DNA from: Siderastrea siderea
Taxonomy: Eukaryota; Cnidaria; Anthozoa; Scleractinia; Rhizangiidae
NCBI GenBank assembly: GCA_964030785.1
Contig: OZ034970.1
Span: forward strand, 1,484,911 to 1,548,910
DNA length: 64,000 bases
Direction of reading: 5' to 3'
In this document: in pieces, positions 60,105 to 64,000 of the stretch
How positions within the stretch are numbered: the stretch's first letter is position 1
How the letters are laid out: every line of letters starts with the position of its first letter
Notes under the pieces: model-generated
Told to the model about the DNA's origin: nothing
The model's database searches: none
Seen by the model: only the letters and a program-made list of their open reading frames with translations
Made by a program: the position numbers and the translations under genes

Positions 60105-60440
60105 CCGGAAGTGGGAGGGGAAACCGCTGACCAAGTGGAAAAAAGGATCGTGGGCTCATGAAACCGGAAGTCATGTGATTTGAGATGGGAAACCGCTGAC
60201 CAGTGGGTAAAAAAGGATCGTGGGCTCATGAAACCGGAAGTCACGTGGTTTGAGATGGGAAACCGCTGACCAAGTGGAAAAAAGGATCGTGGGCTCATGA
60301 AACCGGAAGTCATGTGATTTGAGATGGGAAACCGCTGACCAGTTGGAAAAAAGGGATCGTGGGCTCAGGGAAGTCACGTGGTTTAGGAAACCGCTGACCA
60401 AGTGGAAAATTCGATCGTGGGCTCAGGAAAACCGCGGAGA
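60105..60440. repeat. ~69-bp tandem repeats in the A2 left terminal region
   Basis: Five-plus units starting AAACCGCTGACCA at 60121, 60190, 60260, 60329 and 60388 (spacing 69, 70, 69, 59). Each holds GGATCGTGGGCTC and ACCGGAAGTCA(C/T)GTG, i.e. an ETS-type site next to an E-box. Probably part of the terminal inverted repeat, with an enhancer- or origin-like role. Confidence 0.8.
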
Positions 60441-60523
60441 AAACGCGGGCGCAAAGTCCAAAGTCCAATTTTAGGAACGGGGGTGATCCTTGGAGTGAAA
60501 ACACAGAAAAAAAATAAATACCT

Positions 60524-60529
60524 TTTATT
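60524..60529 (-). terminator. Polyadenylation signal for the RING operon
   Basis: AATAAA on the minus strand, 81 bp after the RING gene stop. Confidence 0.55.
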
Positions 60530-60609
60530 GAATAAAGTGTCATGGAACATGTTTTATTGGTCCTTCATTTTGTTGACAACAAGTAGAAAAAATAATGAGT
60601 CCTTTTTTT

Positions 60610-61005
60610 TTACAAGAAACTGATGCAAGTTTTCATCCGTGAAATGGCTTGGGTTTTGGTGTGACCCAGAAAGTAGAGGGTTTTGCGGTGGGGCTCATAG
60701 GGATCGCACAGTTCTCCCCAAAATCCTTCCAGGACGTGAGCGTCTTGATTGCAAAGGCCATACCACAAAGGGTTGTCTTTCCAATCGGTCTTGACATGCT
60801 GGACAAACTCCGGGTCTTCTTTCCATTCTTCATCGAGGACTTCAAGAACGGTAAGAGGAACCTGGCAGCGAGTGCATAGGGGGTTCGAACTGAACCGTCG
60901 ACGTCTGTAGGCACAGGCGACATGACAAGGTCGCCCACAGCACCTCAACGTGGTATAATTGGCGAGAGGTGCCAAACAGATCACACAGGGGTCGGGTTGC
61001 GCCAT
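60610..61005 (-). CDS. RING-type zinc-finger protein
   Basis: 131 codons, intact. The N-terminal RING: CVICLAPLANYTTLRCCGRP, CHVAC, then CTRCQ, giving the C3HC4-type ligand order; these domains usually act as E3 ubiquitin ligases. The remainder is Trp-rich with no known domain. The ATG overlaps the stop of the upstream gene by one base (TGATG), so translation may be coupled. Third gene of a leftward cluster starting at 61400. May redirect host ubiquitination; inference only. Confidence 0.7.
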   Translation of the reverse strand: MAQPDPCVICLAPLANYTTLRCCGRPCHVACAYRRRRFSSNPLCTRCQVPLTVLEVLDEEWKEDPEFVQHVKTDWKDNPLWYGLCNQDAHVLEGFWGELCDPYEPHRKTLYFLGHTKTQAISRMKTCISFL

Positions 61006-61202
61006 CAGGCCAAAGGATCAAAGAGCGGGTTGGTCAAGAGCTGAAATTCGATGGGGGTGATGATGCCTTCCTGGTGGAGTCGGTACACTTCTTGATAAGT
61101 GAGTTGGTACCGTAAAGGTTGGACCAGGTCTAGGATTTGTTTTCGGATTTGTCCTAGACGTTGTAGGATTTTCACGGCTTCCGGGCTGATCTTGTCACCC
61201 AT
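61005..61202 (-). CDS. 65-aa helical protein, tandem paralogue 2
   Basis: 65 codons, intact. SPEAVKILQRLGQIRKQILD then YQEVYRLHQEGIITPIEFQL: a helical pair ending in an I-T-x-x-E-F-x-L-L pattern. Same length and layout as the next gene upstream (SPEAQQVIDRLRALLSRLEK, LSRNELCLLT), so a tandem duplication. Starts immediately after that gene's stop (TGAATG). Function unknown. Confidence 0.6.
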   Translation of the reverse strand: MGDKISPEAVKILQRLGQIRKQILDLVQPLRYQLTYQEVYRLHQEGIITPIEFQLLTNPLFDPLA

Positions 61203-61400
61203 TCACCACCGGTAGAAGTGTTTCAACGTTAATAAGCACAATTCGTTCCGACTGAGATGTTTGGTACTGTGAAGACGAAGCAGTTCAAAATAAGAAGCTT
61301 TGAAGCGGATCTCTTCCAAATCTTTTTCCAGTCGAGACAACAAGGCGCGTAGACGATCAATCACTTGTTGGGCTTCTGGACTGAGGACTGGATCATCCAT
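61203..61400 (-). CDS. 65-aa helical protein, tandem paralogue 1
   Basis: 65 codons, first gene of the leftward cluster, ATG at 61400, 34 bp after the minus TATA box. Two long helices with a Leu-rich end. Paralogue of the following 65-aa gene; a similar EIVKILQKALITRI...PITLAQF segment is present in the divergent 176-aa gene. Unknown function; possible small regulatory or adaptor protein. Confidence 0.6.
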   Translation of the reverse strand: MDDPVLSPEAQQVIDRLRALLSRLEKDLEEIRFKASYFELLRLHSTKHLSRNELCLLTLKHFYRW

Positions 61401-61433
61401 TTGAGTGTGAAAGATGGAAGGGACCGGTGGGTT

Positions 61434-61583
61434 TTTTTATAGAGAAACAAAGGGGTCACGTGGGAGGGAAGGGACCAATGAGATAAAGACCCATCATGCT
61501 TTGGGAGGGGACGGGGTGGGGGGACCCCCCTCCCCCCCTCCTTAGATAGACCATGAGGCATTGCGCGGATCGGGGTATATAAG
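61434..61583. promoter_or_regulatory. Divergent promoter of the A2 accessory genes
   Basis: Minus TATAAAAA at 61434-61441 (leftward cluster), CACGTG at 61457-61462, a CCAAT element near 61475, a GC-rich tract, and plus TATATAAG at 61576-61583 (rightward gene). Confidence 0.65.
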
Positions 61584-61660
61584 TCAAGGGAGGCCACAGG
61601 GCGTCACTCTTAGCTTTGAGTTCGGTCTATGTTGACTTATGTTTGTCGTGTGCGTGGAAA

Positions 61661-62191
61661 ATGTCTGAAACGAGAAGGCCGTTGGGTTCCCTGGGCAGTG
61701 AAATGAATGTGGGAGGTCCAGACGCGTTGAGGAGGAGAGCAGGGCCAGAGTTGAACCCCTTGGACCGCCACACGAGACGGGTGAGGGAAAGGCGGGAAGA
61801 AGCATGGCGCCCCCTCAATAAACATCGCGTGGGGGCGTTCATCCGCATGTTGGTCCTTTACGCGGTGGAAACCGAGAATGGCCACCCCCGTGGGCCACAC
61901 CCAGAGATTGTCAAGATCTTACAAAAGGCCCTTATTACAAGAATCATCCCGTGGATTCATTTTCGGTTAGTGTACACCCTGGAGGAGAGGCGGTGGCCGA
62001 TCACCCTGGCCCAGTTCCGCGAACTGAATGGCTACTTGGCGGACCACCTGCCGCGGATCCAGAAAGAGGACCAATGGGATGCCATTCGATATTTTTATGA
62101 GGAAGTGGTCCGTCAAAGGGACGAACTGAAACGCCTCGATGAAATGGAAAGGGAGGCCATGGAGTCCGTAAGGCGTTGCTTAGGACAATGA
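61661..62191 (+). CDS. Hypothetical 176-aa helical protein
   Basis: The first in-frame ATG is 61661 (AAAATGTC), 78 bp after a TATA box; upstream codons lack an ATG. N-terminus basic and disordered (DALRRRAGPELNPLDRHTRR), then helices including EIVKILQKALITRIIPWIHF and PITLAQFRELNGYLADHL, similar to the 65-aa paralogues on the other side of the promoter, and an acidic coiled-coil C-terminus (RQRDELKRLDEMEREAMESV). Intact. Probably a longer member of the same accessory family. Confidence 0.6.
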   Translation: MSETRRPLGSLGSEMNVGGPDALRRRAGPELNPLDRHTRRVRERREEAWRPLNKHRVGAFIRMLVLYAVETENGHPRGPHPEIVKILQKALITRIIPWIHFRLVYTLEERRWPITLAQFRELNGYLADHLPRIQKEDQWDAIRYFYEEVVRQRDELKRLDEMEREAMESVRRCLGQ

Positions 62192-62442
62192 ACATTTTTT
62201 ATTCCTGTTGAGTTGATTGTGAGTCAAGGCTGCTGTGCGTCAAGAGACATTTATTTATGACCAAGTGCAAACTCAGTGTTGTCAGTTTTTTATTTTAATT
62301 AAAAAGGATGTTTTTTACAAAGGGTTGTCTGTGTTCTTTTGCCACGCGGGCGTTCCTATTTACAATTGGAAAAACTACAATTGGAAAAAATAAAAACTAA
62401 AAAGTGACTATGTACAAATTCAAAAAGTAAAAACTAAAACCA

Positions 62443-63132
62443 TTACAAATGAAAGTTTTCGAGTTCCAGACGTAATTGATCAATGTTCTCGGGGAGACAG
62501 AAGGTGCGGTTGAATAAGGCTTGAATTTCGGCTCGGGTTTTCTCGTCCACCTCCCGGGATCCTACCACGGCACTGCTTTGATGAAGGGTGGGCTTTTTGG
62601 GTCCCCAAGGGACAAATTGACTGCCAGTGACCAGGGTGGCGGCATTCTCGTTGACTTGGTAGTAATGGTCCGAGCGGTACCACGTTTGACTGGGAATGTC
62701 AAAGAGATAGACGGGTTTGCCTTGATCCATGGCCAATTGCACAGTCCAGCCGGTTCCCCCTTTCACGCGTTTATGATCCGGTTCCAAGATGCCAAAGGCA
62801 TAGACGGTATGGGCTTTCTTGGCAATTTGATAATTGCGTTGCAGCAATTGCAGGGTGTAAAAATGACTAGGCATTCGTTTCCCTAGTTTCTCTGCTGCCT
62901 GGTGAAGATGAGGGTTGGCTAGCATCAGGACTTCCACCGTAGAAGGGGTGATGAACGTGGCTCGAGGATGGTTCGGGGGGACGAGCACTTCGACTTGCAT
63001 CCCAAACTGTTTACCCAGTTCTTCCACGAGTTCATCCGTACCTTTGGCGCCCCCGGTGTACACCACATGGCCATGCCCAATCTGGAGTTCCAACGCATCC
63101 ACATCTCCGATCATGTCGATGTTGGGAGGCAT
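62443..63132 (-). CDS. SLOG/DprA-like Rossmann-fold protein (intact)
   Basis: 229 codons. Rossmann-like core: GHGHVVYTGGAKGTDELVEE (glycine loop with acidic residue), VEVLVPPNHPRATF, LQLLQRNYQIAKKAHTVYAF, VKGGTGWTVQLAMDQGKPVY; the order matches the SLOG superfamily (DprA, LOG, YspA). C-terminal ~70 residues are family-specific. SLOG proteins sense or process nucleotide-derived ligands, or bind DNA (DprA). The start (63132) lies 36 bp from a TATA-like box. Nearly identical to the broken A1 copy, so conserved within the lineage. Confidence 0.7.
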   Translation of the reverse strand: MPPNIDMIGDVDALELQIGHGHVVYTGGAKGTDELVEELGKQFGMQVEVLVPPNHPRATFITPSTVEVLMLANPHLHQAAEKLGKRMPSHFYTLQLLQRNYQIAKKAHTVYAFGILEPDHKRVKGGTGWTVQLAMDQGKPVYLFDIPSQTWYRSDHYYQVNENAATLVTGSQFVPWGPKKPTLHQSSAVVGSREVDEKTRAEIQALFNRTFCLPENIDQLRLELENFHL

Positions 63133-63167
63133 CCTTGGAATGATAACTCAGGGACCAAGGAACCCTC

Positions 63168-63305
63168 TTAAATAGGAACACCTGACCAATGGGAAGACAA
63201 GAGGTCCTTATAAGGTCATAACAAGCTGACCAATGGGAAGAGGAGACGTCCTTATAAGGTTATAACAAGCTGACCAATGACAGCGTAGGGGTATGGGTAT
63301 AAAAA
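63168..63305. promoter_or_regulatory. Divergent SLOG/GRF promoter of A2 with 44-bp CCAAT repeats
   Basis: Minus TATA-like TATTTAA (63168-63174) and plus TATAAAAA (63298-63305). Between them are two and a quarter tandem 44-bp units (63182-63225, 63226-63269, partial 63270-63280), each with CTGACCAATGG and CCTTATAAGG (a CArG/SRF-like box). Confidence 0.7.
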
Positions 63306-63335
63306 GGCAGAGGTGGGTGAAAAATCGTGAGCACG

Positions 63336-64000
63336 ATGTCAGACGATCGGAAGAGAAAATCAACCCAGCCCCCAGAGGGGAAGAAGAAGAAGAAGACTAT
63401 TCAAACGATGACGCCCGTGGACTGTGATCCGGGGGTACGCGAGGTGGTGGAAGATACCCGAGCGGCGGTGGAAGATATGATGAAAGAATTGAATGACATG
63501 GTGGAGCAATCGACATTGACGCCCGTGTATGATCCTCCCAGTTCGGTGGACTATATGGTATGCCCTTGTCATGACGTGCGTTTGGAGGCCCGAGAATCTC
63601 AAAAGGGATGGAAGTATGTGAAATGTCCCATCCAACCCTGTTTGCTATTTTGTGGCCAAGATCAAGCTCTGGAGTATATGAAAGCGGTGTATAGTCAACC
63701 TCATGCAGAAGTGCTGGACATGTGGACTTGTTTGCAATGCTTTTGCCGGGAACCCGCCACGCTGCAACAGAGCCATTCCACCCAGAACCCCGATCGTTTG
63801 TTTCTGAATTGTTCCAAGAAAACGTGTGGCTTCTTCCGGTGGGCCGATCAACCCTTGGGTCCCAAGTACTGGAGTTGGTTTCATGACAACCCGCCCAAGA
63901 AAGCCGATCAACAAGCTGAATCTCCTTTGTCTACCCGTGATGCGCAAGGGTATCCCAAGCGGGGCGTGGACATCCCAGGACCGCCTCCTCGTGCCCCCAG
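63336..64000 (+). CDS. Double GRF-type zinc-finger protein, runs off the window
   Basis: ATG at 63336, 31 bp after the TATA box; open through the window end (221+ codons). Lys-rich N-terminus, acidic helix (VEDMMKELNDMVEQ), first GRF-like module from C76 (VCPCHDVRLEARESQKGW, CPIQPCLLF) and second from ~C132 (CFCREPATLQQ, CSKKTCGFFRWAD). No frameshift, unlike the A1 copy. GRF modules bind single-stranded DNA, suggesting a role in element replication. Pro-rich tail begins near residue 210. Confidence 0.75.
   Translation, partial: MSDDRKRKSTQPPEGKKKKKTIQTMTPVDCDPGVREVVEDTRAAVEDMMKELNDMVEQSTLTPVYDPPSSVDYMVCPCHDVRLEARESQKGWKYVKCPIQPCLLFCGQDQALEYMKAVYSQPHAEVLDMWTCLQCFCREPATLQQSHSTQNPDRLFLNCSKKTCGFFRWADQPLGPKYWSWFHDNPPKKADQQAESPLSTRDAQGYPKRGVDIPGPPPRAP

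Larger units (their letters stand above)
60044..64000 (+). mobile_element. Element A2: left part of a second GC-rich Polinton/adintovirus-like element
   Basis: Sequence turns GC-rich, starting with AGTAGT (60044), the same six bases as the end of element B, followed by a tandem-repeat region and genes related to A1 (SLOG and GRF), then runs off the window. A 6-bp candidate target sequence AATAGC precedes it. Genes in the window are uninterrupted. The accessory genes at its left end are not present in truncated A1. Confidence 0.8.

Noticed and set aside
60105..60440. Regular ~69-bp repeats resembling a CRISPR array
   Set aside because: Whole units repeat with no unique spacers, in a eukaryotic element terminus; they are tandem repeats.

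Overview
The window is animal nuclear DNA, probably from a marine invertebrate such as a cnidarian (inferred from the style of the elements and repeats; not provable here). An AT-rich host background carries spliced exons of a major-facilitator (monocarboxylate-transporter-like) gene, microsatellites, inverted-repeat elements and a LINE. Into it are set three pieces of Polinton/Maverick (adintovirus-like) DNA, i.e. endogenous, virus-like, self-synthesising elements.

Element A1 (791-19580) is GC-rich, truncated at both ends and decayed by many frameshifts and several in-frame stops. In order it holds a SLOG-fold protein and a 70-aa partner (-), a double GRF-type zinc protein (+), an unknown protein, an integrase with chromodomain, two tandem penton-like proteins, small basic core proteins, the major capsid protein (MCP), an adenain-like protease, a packaging ATPase, a Gly/Arg-rich protein, a two-TM protein, small proteins, a PLA2-like protein, a basic/acidic putative transcription factor operon (-) and DNA polymerase B (+). 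A 1018-bp piece (2144-3161) is repeated at 3708-4725 around a 546-bp AT-rich spacer.

A host stretch (19.6-33.7 kb) carries the left copy of a segmental duplication (20.5-26.0 kb) with two transporter exons, two G-rich inverted-repeat elements and the 3' half of a LINE. The LINE is cut by Element B (33733-50998), a nearly intact 17.3-kb AT-rich Polinton with about 0.94-kb terminal inverted repeats beginning AGTAGT and a perfect 6-bp target duplication (ACTGTT). B encodes a VLTF3-like late transcription factor, a two-TM protein, a fiber-like protein, packaging ATPase, a PPxY protein, penton, MCP, protease, zinc-ribbon/PLA2, integrase with chromodomain, two small zinc fingers and a 1248-aa protein-primed-type PolB. 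Most B genes are immediately preceded by a TCTAA/AT-rich promoter-like motif that runs into the ATG. The rest of the LINE follows, its 5' part inverted (twin-priming pattern).

The right copy of the transporter duplication lies at 55.2-59.9 kb. Element A2 begins at about 60044 and runs off the window. It is a less damaged relative of A1 and carries left-end accessory genes missing from A1: RING protein, two tandem 65-aa paralogues and a 176-aa divergent gene, then intact SLOG and GRF genes. A-type elements use TATA boxes with CCAAT and CACGTG sites and tightly packed stop/start gene junctions; B uses the TCTAA-type motif. The two are clearly different lineages sharing a core module: integrase, ATPase, MCP, penton, protease, PLA2, PolB and the two-TM protein.
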